From Thiemannella venezuelensis (GTDB lineage Bacteria > Actinomycetota > Actinomycetes > Streptosporangiales > Streptosporangiaceae): 64,000 nt of DNA. The notes beneath the pieces were generated by a model. That model made no database searches, had not been told where the DNA came from, and saw only the letters and a program-made list of their open reading frames with translations. A program made the position numbers and the translations under genes. Location of the stretch: contig NZ_JACHJJ010000006.1 of NCBI RefSeq assembly GCF_014203605.1, positions 186,001 to 250,000 of the forward strand. Reading direction: 5' to 3'. This document shows positions 16,154-24,098 of this stretch, one piece after another (the stretch's first letter is position 1; the number at the start of each line of letters is the position of its first letter).

Positions 16154-16983
16154 CGGCCGGCCTCCGAGGCGGTCGCGGAACGGTCGAGGACGTGGTCGCC
16201 CATCCAGGCGAGGAAGGTCTCGCGGTCCCGGGAGATCTCGTCCCAGGCCTGGTAGAAGGCGTTGTCGCGGACGGAGTAGCCCGCGCTGTAGGAGGGGTGG
16301 GAGCCGCCGGGCGCCGCCGAGACGCGGGTGATCGCCCAGCCGGGCAGCACGACCGCCCCGGGGCGGGGCTCCAGCTCCTCGACGATCTCCTCCACGGTCA
16401 CGAGGGAGCGCCGGGCCGCCAGCACGGCCTCCTTCTGCACTCCGGTGATCCCCCAGAGCTGCACGTTGCCGCTCCGGTCGGCGCGCTGGGCGTGCACGAT
16501 CGCGACGTCGGGGTTGATCGCCGGGACGGCGGTGAGCTCCTCGCCGGTGAACGGGCAGGTGATGGGCCTGATGTTCGCGGTCCGGGAGGGCAGGTCGGTG
16601 CCCCGGTAGCCGCGCAGCACGGCGAACGGCAGCCCGGAGGCCCCGGCGACGTAGGCGTTGGCGATGCCGGCGTGGCTGTGCTCCTCGATCTCCAGCGGGG
16701 CCGGCCACCGGTTCTGCACCGCGTCGCGGAAGCGGTGCAGCGAGCCGACGCCGGGGTTGCCGCCCCAGGAGAAGACCAGCCGCCGGGCGCAGCCCATCCC
16801 GATGAGCTGGTCGTAGACCAGGTCGGGGGTCATCCGGATGAGGGTGAGGTCGCGGCGCCCCTGGCGGATGATCTCGTGGCCGGCCGCGTAGGGAATGAGG
16901 TGGGTGAAGCCCTCCATGGCGACGCTGTCGCCGTCGCGGACGAGCTCCGCCACCGCCTCGGCGAGTGGGACCACCGTGGCCAT
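16150..16983 (-). CDS. pcaI: 3-oxoadipate CoA-transferase, alpha subunit
   Basis: A 277-residue CoA-transferase A subunit with the actinobacterial signature MEGFTHLIPYAAGHE and a glycine-rich CoA-binding segment (SWGGNPGVGSL). First gene of the operon pcaI-J-F-B. ATG at 16983 is preceded by AAGGGGGC; a longer frame starting at 17037 would run through the IclR-type repeats and is unlikely. Genes for the protocatechuate 3,4-dioxygenase (pcaHG) and lactone decarboxylase/hydrolase (pcaCD/L) are not in this window. Confidence 0.9.
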   Translation of the reverse strand: MATVVPLAEAVAELVRDGDSVAMEGFTHLIPYAAGHEIIRQGRRDLTLIRMTPDLVYDQLIGMGCARRLVFSWGGNPGVGSLHRFRDAVQNRWPAPLEIEEHSHAGIANAYVAGASGLPFAVLRGYRGTDLPSRTANIRPITCPFTGEELTAVPAINPDVAIVHAQRADRSGNVQLWGITGVQKEAVLAARRSLVTVEEIVEELEPRPGAVVLPGWAITRVSAAPGGSHPSYSAGYSVRDNAFYQAWDEISRDRETFLAWMGDHVLDRSATASEAGR

Positions 16984-17001
16984 CCTGCCCCCTTCACATT
17001 T

Positions 17002-17035
17002 GTTCGCTGTGCGAACGTAGGTTCTCTGTGCGAAC
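17002..17035. promoter_or_regulatory. Tandem IclR/PcaR-type operator before pcaI
   Basis: Two related 15-base dyads, GTTCGCTGTGCGAAC (17002-17016, perfect five-base arms) and GTTCTCTGTGCGAAC (17021-17035), spaced 19 bases start to start. They lie 19-52 bases upstream of the pcaI ATG. PcaR/PobR-type regulators bind repeated sites of this length. Confidence 0.72.
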
Positions 17036-17123
17036 ATACTGAATCCGGACAGGGCCGGTCAATCGCCGGCGGCGGCCTCGCCCCGGTCACCGCGGGCGCC
17101 GGGAGCTGTGCGAAGGTTGAACG

Positions 17124-18347
17124 GTGTCTGAGCGCCGGGTCGGTCTGTCGTGGACGGTGATGGTCGCGGGGTTCGTGCTCGCCTCGTTCAACCTGCGGCC
17201 CGCACTGGCGGGGATCTCGCCGGTGCTCGACGAGATCATGGGGGACCTCGGGCTGGGTCCGGCCGGGGGCGGCGCGATCACCACGGTGATGGTGGTCTGC
17301 CTGGGCGCGCTGGCCCCGCTCGCCCCGCCGCTGGCCCGCAGGTTCGGCCTGGACCGGGTGCTCCTGGCCGGGCTGCTGGTCCTGGCGGCGGGGATCCTGC
17401 TGCGCGCCGCGGGCGGCGTGCCCGCCCTGTACACGGGCGCGGCCGTCGCCGGCACGGCGATCGCGGTCATGAACGTGGTGATGCCCGCCGTCGTCAAGCA
17501 GCACTTCCCCGACCGGGTCGGCCTGTTCACCGGGGTCTACGTCTCCGCCCTGGTCCTGGGCGCGGCCGTGGCCTCCGGGCTGACGGTGCCGCTGGAGCAC
17601 GCCACCGGGTACGGCTGGCGCGAGGTGACCGCGATGGCCGCGGTCCCCGCGGTGGCGGCGGCCGTGCTCTGGCTGCCCCAGGCGCTGCGGCCCCGGGCCG
17701 GGGGGAGGGCGGAGCGCAGGCCGTTCCGGGAGCTGCTGGGCAGCAGGACGACGTGGTTCGTCACGGTCTTCATGGGCGTTCAGTCGCTGACGTTCTACGT
17801 CACGCTCGCCTGGCTGCCGACGATCTTCCAGGAGGCCGGGCTCCCGGCGGACCAGGCGGGCTACCTGCTGGGCCTGTCCAACCTCGTGCAGGTCGGGGTC
17901 ACGCTCATGGTCCCGGTGCACGCGGGGCGGGCGCGCTCGCAGGCGCCGCACGTGGCGGTCGCGACCCTGCTCACCGCCGCCGGGTACGCCGGGGTGCTGG
18001 CGGCCCCCACCACCGTCCCCTGGTTGTGGATGGTCCTCCTCGGAGTCGGCCAGGGGGCCTCGATCGCCCTGGCCCTGCTGATCATCACGCTCCGCGCTCC
18101 CGACCCCGCCGCGGTGACCGCGCTCTCGGCCGTCGCCCAGTCCGCCGGGTACGTGCTGGCGGCGCTCGGGCCGTTCCTGATCGGCGTGCTCAGGGAGGTC
18201 TCGGGCGGCTGGACGCTGCCGCTGCTCGCCGGGCTCGGCGCGTGCGCGGTGCAGCTGGCCGCCGGGTTCCCGGCCGGCCGCCCGGCGCCGTCCGGGACCG
18301 CCCGCGGGGGAGGCGCCGCGGACGCGCCCGCCGTACGCCGGGAGTGA
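17124..18347 (+). CDS. MFS transporter, CynX/NimT type
   Basis: A 407-residue major facilitator with about 12 predicted helices and few charged loops. It starts near FVLASFNLRPALAGISPVLD, a signature of the CynX/NimT (cyanate or nitroimidazole) subgroup. The substrate cannot be deduced. It is divergent from pcaI, 140 bases away, so it could be an aromatic-acid permease of the pathway, but pca permeases usually belong to other MFS groups (PcaK). GTG start at 17124. Confidence 0.85.
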   Translation: MSERRVGLSWTVMVAGFVLASFNLRPALAGISPVLDEIMGDLGLGPAGGGAITTVMVVCLGALAPLAPPLARRFGLDRVLLAGLLVLAAGILLRAAGGVPALYTGAAVAGTAIAVMNVVMPAVVKQHFPDRVGLFTGVYVSALVLGAAVASGLTVPLEHATGYGWREVTAMAAVPAVAAAVLWLPQALRPRAGGRAERRPFRELLGSRTTWFVTVFMGVQSLTFYVTLAWLPTIFQEAGLPADQAGYLLGLSNLVQVGVTLMVPVHAGRARSQAPHVAVATLLTAAGYAGVLAAPTTVPWLWMVLLGVGQGASIALALLIITLRAPDPAAVTALSAVAQSAGYVLAALGPFLIGVLREVSGGWTLPLLAGLGACAVQLAAGFPAGRPAPSGTARGGGAADAPAVRRE

Positions 18348-18396
18348 GGCCCCCGCCGCCGCCCTGGCCGTCCTCGCGACCGGTACCGTCGCCGTT

Positions 18397-19443
18397 GTGC
18401 TGAACCGACCCGAGCCCGCAGCCGCGGACCGCCGCGGCCCTGCCTCCGCCGAACCCGTCGTCATCGGCCACCGGGGCGCCAGCGCCCACCGGCCCGAGCA
18501 CACGCTGCTCTCCTACGAGGCCGCGATCGCCCTGGGCGCCGACTACATCGAGCCCGACCTGGTCTCCGCCAAGGACGGCGTTCTCGTGGCCAGGCACGAG
18601 AACGAGATCGGCGGCACCACGGACGTGGCGGGCCACCCCGAGTTCGCGGCCCGCCGTACCACCAAGACCATCGACGGCCGGCCGGTGACCGGCTGGTTCA
18701 CCGAGGACTTCACCCTCGCCGAGCTGAGGACGCTCAGGGCGGAGGAGCGCATCCCCGACCTGCGCCCGGACAACACCGTCTTCAACGGCCTCGCGCAGAT
18801 CCCGACCTTCGAGGAGGTCGTGCAGCTCGCCAAGGAGCACGGTGTCGGCGTCTACCCCGAGACCAAGCACCCCACCTACTTCGACTCCATCGGGCTCTCC
18901 CTGGAGGAGCCGCTGCTGGAGGTGCTGTCCCGGTACGGCTGGCGCGGGCGGCGCGACCCGGTCTTCATCCAGTCGTTCGAGACCGCCAACCTGCGCGAGC
19001 TGCGCAGGAGGACGCAGCTCCCGCTGATCCAGCTGATCAGCGCGAGCGGCGCGCCGTACGACTGGACCGCCGCCGGGGACCCGCGCACCTACGACACCAT
19101 GGTCACCCCGGAGGGCCTGCGCGAGGTCGCGGGCTACGCCGACGGGATCGGCGTGGACACCCGGCGGATCGTCCCGGCCGGTCCCGACGGGCGCCTGCTC
19201 GCGCCCACGACGCTGGTCGACGACGCCCACCGGGCCCGCCTGAAGGTCCACACCTGGACCGTGCGGAACGAGAACTCCCAGCTTCCGGTGGACTTCCGGC
19301 TCGGCGACCCGGCCAACCCGGCGTTCCCGAGGGCGACGGGCGACGTGATGGGCTGGCTGGAGAAGCTCTACCGGCTCGGCCTGGACGGCGTCTTCGCCGA
19401 CGACCCGGGCATCGCCCGGGCCGTCAGGGAGCGCGTGCTCTGA
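18397..19443 (+). CDS. glpQ: Glycerophosphodiester phosphodiesterase
   Basis: A 348-residue GDPD-family enzyme releasing sn-glycerol 3-phosphate from phospholipid head groups. Active-site elements are the first His in GHRGASAHRPEHT, the metal ligands in YIEPDLVSAKDGVLVARHE, and PETKHP. The length and GlpQ-like insert suggest an exported form, yet the first possible start (GTG at 18397) leaves no signal peptide. The in-frame bases just upstream (18355-18396) read as hydrophobic LAVLATGTVAVV but no ATG or GTG precedes them. Either the protein is cytoplasmic or a start was lost. It lies 49 bases after the MFS gene. Confidence 0.85.
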   Translation: MLNRPEPAAADRRGPASAEPVVIGHRGASAHRPEHTLLSYEAAIALGADYIEPDLVSAKDGVLVARHENEIGGTTDVAGHPEFAARRTTKTIDGRPVTGWFTEDFTLAELRTLRAEERIPDLRPDNTVFNGLAQIPTFEEVVQLAKEHGVGVYPETKHPTYFDSIGLSLEEPLLEVLSRYGWRGRRDPVFIQSFETANLRELRRRTQLPLIQLISASGAPYDWTAAGDPRTYDTMVTPEGLREVAGYADGIGVDTRRIVPAGPDGRLLAPTTLVDDAHRARLKVHTWTVRNENSQLPVDFRLGDPANPAFPRATGDVMGWLEKLYRLGLDGVFADDPGIARAVRERVL

Positions 19444-19456
19444 CGGGCGGCGCGCC

Positions 19457-19969
19457 TCAGGCGACGTCGCCCACGGGCTCGTCCACGGGCCGCAGCTCGT
19501 CGGCGTAGCTGACCGAGACGCGGCGCATGAGGCCGGTCTCGCCGATGGAGTACTGGCCCATCCGCCACAGCGGCGGCGAGTACGCGTGGATCGAGACGCT
19601 GCCGGGCTGTGCGCCGGTCAGCCGGTGGATGTGGTCGGGGCCGAAGGAGAACGACTCGCCCGAGGAGACCACGGTCTCCAGGTGCTCGCCGCCGATGCGG
19701 GGGTTGCACTCCAGGAGCGCCCCGGCCACCACCCGGACGGCGCCGGAGGAGATGTCGTGGTCGTGCCAGCCGGTGTCGTCGCCGGGCCGCCAGCACAGCA
19801 GCCAGACGTCGATGTGGGAGTCCCGGTAGAGGGAGGCGTAGTGGCGGCCCCCCTCCTCGGGGAAGGCCACCAGGTCCGCCCAGCGGGACGGGTCGGCGGC
19901 CAGCGCGTCGACCAGGTCGCGCAGCTCGCGCCGGTCGAGGGTGCGCGCGGGCAGGGACGCGAAGCTCAC
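19457..19969 (-). CDS. Cysteine dioxygenase-like cupin protein
   Basis: A 170-residue cupin of the type I cysteine dioxygenase family, which adds O2 to cysteine to give cysteine sulfinate. Iron-ligand histidines are in GWHDHDISSGAV, and the third in HIHRLTGAQ with the YSPPL segment following. Length is shorter than mammalian CDO but normal for bacteria. GTG at 19969 follows GGAGGG. It sits 109 bases behind the amidohydrolase gene and is probably in the same transcript. A related thiol dioxygenase (mercaptopropionate type) cannot be excluded. Confidence 0.82.
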   Translation of the reverse strand: MSFASLPARTLDRRELRDLVDALAADPSRWADLVAFPEEGGRHYASLYRDSHIDVWLLCWRPGDDTGWHDHDISSGAVRVVAGALLECNPRIGGEHLETVVSSGESFSFGPDHIHRLTGAQPGSVSIHAYSPPLWRMGQYSIGETGLMRRVSVSYADELRPVDEPVGDVA

Positions 19970-20078
19970 CGCGGCCCTCCGGGCGGCTCGGGGGACGGCC
20001 CCGCCGGGACGGGCGGCGCGGGTGGCGCGGGCCTGGGGAACGCGGGGAGCGCGCAGCGCCCACGGCTCTGGGACTGGT

Positions 20079-20975
20079 TCACGGATGGGGCTCCTCCCGG
20101 TTCAGCAGCCGGTTCGGGTTGGTGACGGTAACGGCGTGCCGGGCGGCCTCGCCGAGTGGGGGCAGCAGGTCGGGGGCGGTGGCGTAGGGCTGGTCGGAGC
20201 CGTTGACCACGACGTCGACGCCCAGCTCGCGCACCGTCGCGTCGACGGCCCGGGGGCCGTAGGAGGAGGTCTCCACGAAGACCCGCGGGTCCACCCGCCC
20301 CCGGCCCCCGCCGCCCCGGGCGGCCAGCCGCTCGGTGTGGAGCGGGGCCAGCCCGGCCAGCAGCGCGAAGCAGACCCGCAGGCCGGGGTGCCGGGGGCGG
20401 CCGAAGGCGGCGAACGCGAACCACGCGGCATGCATCTGCTGGACGTACGGCACGACCGCCGGCCACCACCCGGGGCTCTGCGAACGTCCGGCCGGGCCGG
20501 GGTGGACGAAGAGCGGCAGGCCTCGCCCGGCCAGCACGTCGAGCAGCGGGGCGACGCCCCGCCACCCCTCCTCGGTCCCCACGGCCGTCGCCGGGAGCTG
20601 GAGCCCGGCGAGGCCGCGGCCGAGGTCCGCCTCCAGCCGCACCGGGTCGGCCTCGGTGAGGCAGGTCGCGGCCCAGGCCCCGAAGGGGGCGGGGAGGGCG
20701 AGGGCGTCGTCGTGGTAGGCGTCGATGATCGGCCAGGCCTCCTCCGGCGGAAGCGTCTCGACGCCGAGCGGGCTCGACAGCGAGACCAGGGCCAGGTCGA
20801 GGCCGGCGTTGCGGGCGAGCCGGGTGGCGAGGTCGTGGTCGCGCGGGTCCGCCTCGCAGGGCGGTTCGCCGTCCAGGTGGAGGGTCCAGCCGTCGAGGCG
20901 GGGCGGTGCCGTGCGGCGCCGGAGCGCGTCGGTGAACGCGGGCGTCCACAGATGCTGGTGCACGTCGACGGCCAT
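20079..20975 (-). CDS. Amidohydrolase (TIM-barrel metal-dependent hydrolase)
   Basis: A 298-residue amidohydrolase-2 type protein. The metal site is indicated by VDVHQHLW at the N-terminus, a second His in LPLFVHPGPAG, and an Asp near the end (VVNGSDQPYA). Members act as lactonases, decarboxylases or amidases on organic acids; the substrate is not evident. I chose ATG at 20975 because GGAGGTGG precedes it; an in-frame ATG at 20987 would contain that ribosome site. Divergent from a LacI gene; the gap holds repeats. Confidence 0.82.
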   Translation of the reverse strand: MAVDVHQHLWTPAFTDALRRRTAPPRLDGWTLHLDGEPPCEADPRDHDLATRLARNAGLDLALVSLSSPLGVETLPPEEAWPIIDAYHDDALALPAPFGAWAATCLTEADPVRLEADLGRGLAGLQLPATAVGTEEGWRGVAPLLDVLAGRGLPLFVHPGPAGRSQSPGWWPAVVPYVQQMHAAWFAFAAFGRPRHPGLRVCFALLAGLAPLHTERLAARGGGGRGRVDPRVFVETSSYGPRAVDATVRELGVDVVVNGSDQPYATAPDLLPPLGEAARHAVTVTNPNRLLNREEPHP

Positions 20976-21000
20976 CTCCACCTCCATTTATCTAATTTCC

Positions 21001-21028
21001 TACCTACAATACAGGTAATCGTGTAGGT
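21001..21028. promoter_or_regulatory. Candidate LacI operator repeats
   Basis: Inverted repeat ACCTACA (21002-21008) and TGTAGGT (21022-21028), with a nested TACCT...AGGTA (21001-21017), in the AT-rich gap between the amidohydrolase and the LacI gene. Probably the site where that LacI protein represses both units; inferred from position. Confidence 0.5.
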
Positions 21029-21095
21029 TCCGGTACGCCGCCGGGCGGTGCGCCCGTCCATCCCCGGCCCGGGAGGAGGGGCATAAGCTTGCCGG

Positions 21096-22091
21096 GTGCC
21101 GCAGCCACGCAAACGCGCGACGATCCGCGAGGTCGCCAAGGCCACCGGTCTCTCCCCCGCCGCCGTCTCCTACGCCCTGCGCGGCATGCAGGTCTCCGAG
21201 GAGACCATCGAGCGGGTCCGCAGGGCCGCCGCCGAGCTCGGCTACGAGGCCGACCCGATCGCCCGCGCGCTGGCCAGCGGCCGGACCGGGATGATCGGCC
21301 TGCTCTGCGGCTCCCTGGAGGACCTCTGGCAGCAGGCGCTGGCCGTGGGCATCGGCCGAGGCCTCAAGGACAACGACCACTACGCGCTGATCCTGGACGC
21401 GGCGGGAGATCCGGCGCGGGAGCGCGTCCTGGCCGGGCAGCTCCGCGACCAGCGGGTGGACGCGCTGATCGTGCAGCCGGTGGACCCGGCGGCGCCGTTC
21501 TGGGCCTCCCTCTGCGAGGGCCTGCCGGTGGTGGCGATCGGGGACGCGCTGGCCGGGGCACGGACGGCCGGGGAGGTCGTGTTCGACAACCGGGCCGGGG
21601 TGACCCTGGCCCTGGAGCACCTGCGCGGGCGGGGGCACCGGCGGGCCGCCGTGCTCACGCCGACCCGGGCCAGCACCCCCGACCGCCCCGCCGACGTGCA
21701 CGTCCTGGCGGAGGCCGCGCGGCTGGGGCTGGACATCGAGGTCGTCACCGCCCCGCAGGCGCTGGCGGGCGCGACGGAGGCGGCCGGCCGGGCGCTGGCC
21801 GCCGGGCACCGGGCGTTCTTCTGCTTCGCCGACTCGATCGCCTACGGGGTGTACGCGGCGGCGGCCGGGCGGGGACTGGCGATCCCGGACGAGGTGGCCG
21901 TGATGGGCTACGACGACCACCCCATGTCCGGGCTGCTCACCCCGGGGCTGACGACGGTCGACTGGGACATCGACGGGATCGTCGGCGCCGCCGTCCGCCT
22001 GGTCGTCGGCGCCGCCGAGGGCGATCCGCACCACCGCCGCATCGTCCAGGCGCCCCAGCTCCGCGAACGCGGCTCGGTCGGCGCCCGCTGA
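21096..22091 (+). CDS. LacI family transcriptional regulator
   Basis: A 331-residue repressor. The helix-turn-helix is TIREVAKATGLSPAAVSYAL with hinge EADPIARALASGRTGMIGLL; the ligand domain follows and ends in the usual QLRERGSV tail. A -10-like TAAGCT lies six bases before the GTG, so the transcript is probably leaderless. It likely controls the divergent amidohydrolase/cysteine dioxygenase unit rather than the distant sugar importer, whose operator differs. Convergent with the next gene. Confidence 0.9.
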   Translation: MPQPRKRATIREVAKATGLSPAAVSYALRGMQVSEETIERVRRAAAELGYEADPIARALASGRTGMIGLLCGSLEDLWQQALAVGIGRGLKDNDHYALILDAAGDPARERVLAGQLRDQRVDALIVQPVDPAAPFWASLCEGLPVVAIGDALAGARTAGEVVFDNRAGVTLALEHLRGRGHRRAAVLTPTRASTPDRPADVHVLAEAARLGLDIEVVTAPQALAGATEAAGRALAAGHRAFFCFADSIAYGVYAAAAGRGLAIPDEVAVMGYDDHPMSGLLTPGLTTVDWDIDGIVGAAVRLVVGAAEGDPHHRRIVQAPQLRERGSVGAR

Positions 22092-22118
22092 CGGCGGGCC
22101 CGTGCGGTTCCGGTGTGA

Positions 22119-22487
22119 TCAGTCGCCGAGGACCAGGTCGAGCAGCCAGCTCACCACGCCGACGATGATCGCCCCCCAGAAGGCGGCCCAGAAGCCGTCC
22201 ACATGGAAGGGGAGGTCGAGCTGGGCGGAGATCCAGCTCGTGAGCAGGAGCAGGCCGGCGTTCACGACGAGGGCGAACAGGCCGAGGGTGAGGACGTAGA
22301 ACGCGCAGCCGACGGTCTTGATGATCGGCTTGAGGACCGCGTTGACGAGGCCGAAGATCAGGGCGGCCGCGAGCAGGGTCAGGACGTTCTTGGTGGTGGT
22401 GTCGCCCGAGACGGTGATGCCGTCCACGAGCTGGGTGGCCGCCCACAGGGCGGCCGCCACGATGAGGATTTTGACGATGATCTTCAC
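22119..22487 (-). CDS. Phage holin family IV-like membrane protein (PF04020 type)
   Basis: A 122-residue integral membrane protein with four hydrophobic helices (start KIIVKILIVAAALWAATQL). The conserved FGLVNAVLKPIIK motif after helix 2 defines the family. Despite the family name these are widespread chromosomal actinobacterial and proteobacterial proteins with no proven lytic role. GTG at 22487 was chosen because a longer frame from 22577 adds a charged, non-membrane leader. Confidence 0.85.
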   Translation of the reverse strand: MKIIVKILIVAAALWAATQLVDGITVSGDTTTKNVLTLLAAALIFGLVNAVLKPIIKTVGCAFYVLTLGLFALVVNAGLLLLTSWISAQLDLPFHVDGFWAAFWGAIIVGVVSWLLDLVLGD

Positions 22488-22570
22488 GCTGGGGCGTCCT
22501 CGCGATGTCGGTCGGATGGGCGGTCGGTCTTCACGATGAGGATGTGTATACCAAGACACTAGACACTCCG

Positions 22571-22621
22571 GGATCACTGTGGCGGTCGCCGTACCAGGAT
22601 CACTGTGGCGGTCGCCGTACC
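22571..22621. repeat. Two tandem 25-bp repeats (26-bp period)
   Basis: The unit GGATCACTGTGGCGGTCGCC plus GTACC occurs at 22571-22595 and 22597-22621 exactly, followed by a partial GGGATCG. It lies in the gap before the 22722 gene. A regulatory role or a simple slippage repeat is possible. Confidence 0.75.
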
Positions 22622-22721
22622 GGGATCGCGGATGCCGAGGGGGCGGGACGCCCGTCCGGCGCGCCGATCGTGAATGATCACCTGGATCCGGGGGCAGAGG
22701 GGGCGTAAGGGGGTGGGTTCA

Positions 22722-22997
22722 GTGAAAACGGATCAGCTGGAAGCGCTGCCGGCGCAGGAACTGCACGAGCGGGCGGTGAACTACGCCGTGCGCCACGGAG
22801 ACTTCGGGTTCCTGTGGGAGCTGCTCAAGGTGATCCCGGCGGCCGAGGCGGCCAGCGGGAACAGCGACGAGGCGGCCAACGACCTCAGCCGGGTCTCGGC
22901 CCTGCTCAGCGATGCCATGGCGGCGGGGGCGGGTGAGCTCGGCGAGGCCCTGCGCCCGTTCTACGTCGACTACCTGTCCAAGCATCCCGACGCCTGA
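22722..22997 (+). CDS. Conserved hypothetical protein
   Basis: A 91-residue, mainly helical protein (start MKTDQLEALPAQELHERAVN). It contains an FGFLWELLKVIPAAEAASG helix and ends YVDYLSKHPDA. No enzyme motif, signal or membrane segment is visible. GTG at 22722 follows AAGGGGGTGG; in-frame starts further upstream (22674) would add a basic tail that overlaps the promoter region. Function unknown. Confidence 0.7.
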   Translation: MKTDQLEALPAQELHERAVNYAVRHGDFGFLWELLKVIPAAEAASGNSDEAANDLSRVSALLSDAMAAGAGELGEALRPFYVDYLSKHPDA

Positions 22998-23070
22998 CCC
23001 GGGCAGGGGTTTCCCGCCGGGTCCGCCGGTCTCGGTAGGGTGATCGGCAGGTGACGAGAGGGGACACGCC

Positions 23071-23469
23071 GTGGCGTCGGTGAACGTGGAGCGGACCGAG
23101 GACGGATACGTCGCGCGCAACGACCGCGGGGCGGAGGTGGCCATGGGCGGCGGCGACGAGCAGGGGGTGTTCACCCCCGTGGAGCTTCTGCTCGCCGCGC
23201 TCGGCGGCTGCAACATCGTCACCGTCGAGCCCCTCACCGCCAAGCGCGGCCACCGGCTGGTCCGCCTGGCGATGACCGTGCACGCCGAGAAGGTCGAGAC
23301 CTCGAAGCTGGGCCCCATCACCGTCTCCTACGACGTCGAGCTGCCCGAGGGCGACGAGAAGGCCGAGGAGGTCTTCCGGGCGGTGGCCCACCGGGCGGAG
23401 GAGAAGTACTGCACGGTGAGCAACGCCCTGCGCAACGAGACCGAGGTGATCCTGGAGCTGCCCGGGTGA
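23071..23469 (+). CDS. OsmC family peroxiredoxin-like protein
   Basis: A 132-residue OsmC/Ohr superfamily protein. One conserved cysteine is in LLLAALGGCNIVTVE and the second in EEKYCTVSNAL near the C-terminus, the usual spacing. Members reduce organic or lipid hydroperoxides. The start is GTG at 23071 with GACGAGAGGGGA upstream. 73 bases after the 22722 gene; could be co-transcribed. Confidence 0.88.
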   Translation: MASVNVERTEDGYVARNDRGAEVAMGGGDEQGVFTPVELLLAALGGCNIVTVEPLTAKRGHRLVRLAMTVHAEKVETSKLGPITVSYDVELPEGDEKAEEVFRAVAHRAEEKYCTVSNALRNETEVILELPG

Positions 23470-23726
23470 CGGGGCGGCGACGGTCCTGGCTATACCGGGT
23501 CAACTCCGGCTGTAGGGCCAGAATCAACCTGTGGATGACGTGCTCGTTGCAATCGGCTCGGTAGTGTTGAAGCAGGTCGACAGGCCCGCAAGCCTCGCAG
23601 TGGTGCACACGGGGGCGTACGGCGGGCGTCATATGGACTTTCACCGGAACAGGACGCGGGGGATCGCGTCTCTGAGCGGAGCCGCCCGAGTCTTGGGGGA
23701 GGCGAGGGAGAGGCCCGCGAGGTAAA
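23470..23726 (+). other. Gap with a possible short gene or small RNA
   Basis: No recognised gene for about 430 bases up to the tRNA. A 64-codon frame (GTG 23531, TAA ending 23725) and an internal ATG (23633) that would give a 30-residue basic peptide both stop one base before a very strong terminator at 23727. Codon use is less GC3-biased than in true neighbours. This could be a small RNA, a short peptide gene or an untranslated region; the sequence alone does not decide. Confidence 0.35.
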
Positions 23727-23765
23727 GACGGAGCCGGACGGTTGGGGGAACCGTCCGGCTCCGTC
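23727..23765 (+). terminator. Strong hairpin terminator
   Basis: A perfect 17-base stem (GACGGAGCCGGACGGTT pairing with 23749-23765) with loop GGGGG and a following TCTT run. Confidence 0.85.
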
Positions 23766-23898
23766 GTCTTTCCCGGACGTCCGCGCGGTCGGGCGGACGG
23801 CCGGCGCCGCGTCCCCGCGACCCGCCCCGGCTCCCCGGCGGGCGCTCCGGGAGGTGTGCGTTCCACCTGGCGGGGCTGCTAGAGTTGACCCATCGCAA

Positions 23899-23972
23899 GC
23901 GCCGCTAGCTCAGTTGGTTAGAGCAGCTGACTCTTAATCAGCGGGTCCGGGGTTCGAGTCCCTGGCGGCGCA
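23899..23972 (+). tRNA. tRNA-Lys (anticodon CTT)
   Basis: A complete 74-base cloverleaf through the discriminator A and part of CCA. The acceptor stem is GCGCCGC/GCGGCGC, the anticodon loop is CTCTTAA (anticodon CTT at 23933-23935) and the T-loop is GGTTCGAGTCC. An identical copy lies at 43120. Confidence 0.97.
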
Positions 23973-23978
23973 CCGATC

Positions 23979-24011
23979 GAAGACCCAGGCCACATCGTGG
24001 CCTGGGTCTTC
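23979..24011 (+). terminator. Terminator of the tRNA-Lys gene
   Basis: A 14-base stem (GAAGACCCAGGCCA with 23998-24011), loop CATCG, and GTGTTT downstream. Confidence 0.85.
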
Positions 24012-24098
24012 GTGTTTCCGGACCGCGGTTCTCAGAGCGCTGACACCTATATGGGACTACACTTTACATAAGTGCATCCCCATATCTTGAGAGGTGAA

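Noticed and set aside
22119-22487. Prophage, suggested by a 'phage holin family' protein
   Set aside because: This family is a chromosomal membrane protein; no capsid, terminase, integrase or endolysin genes are nearby.
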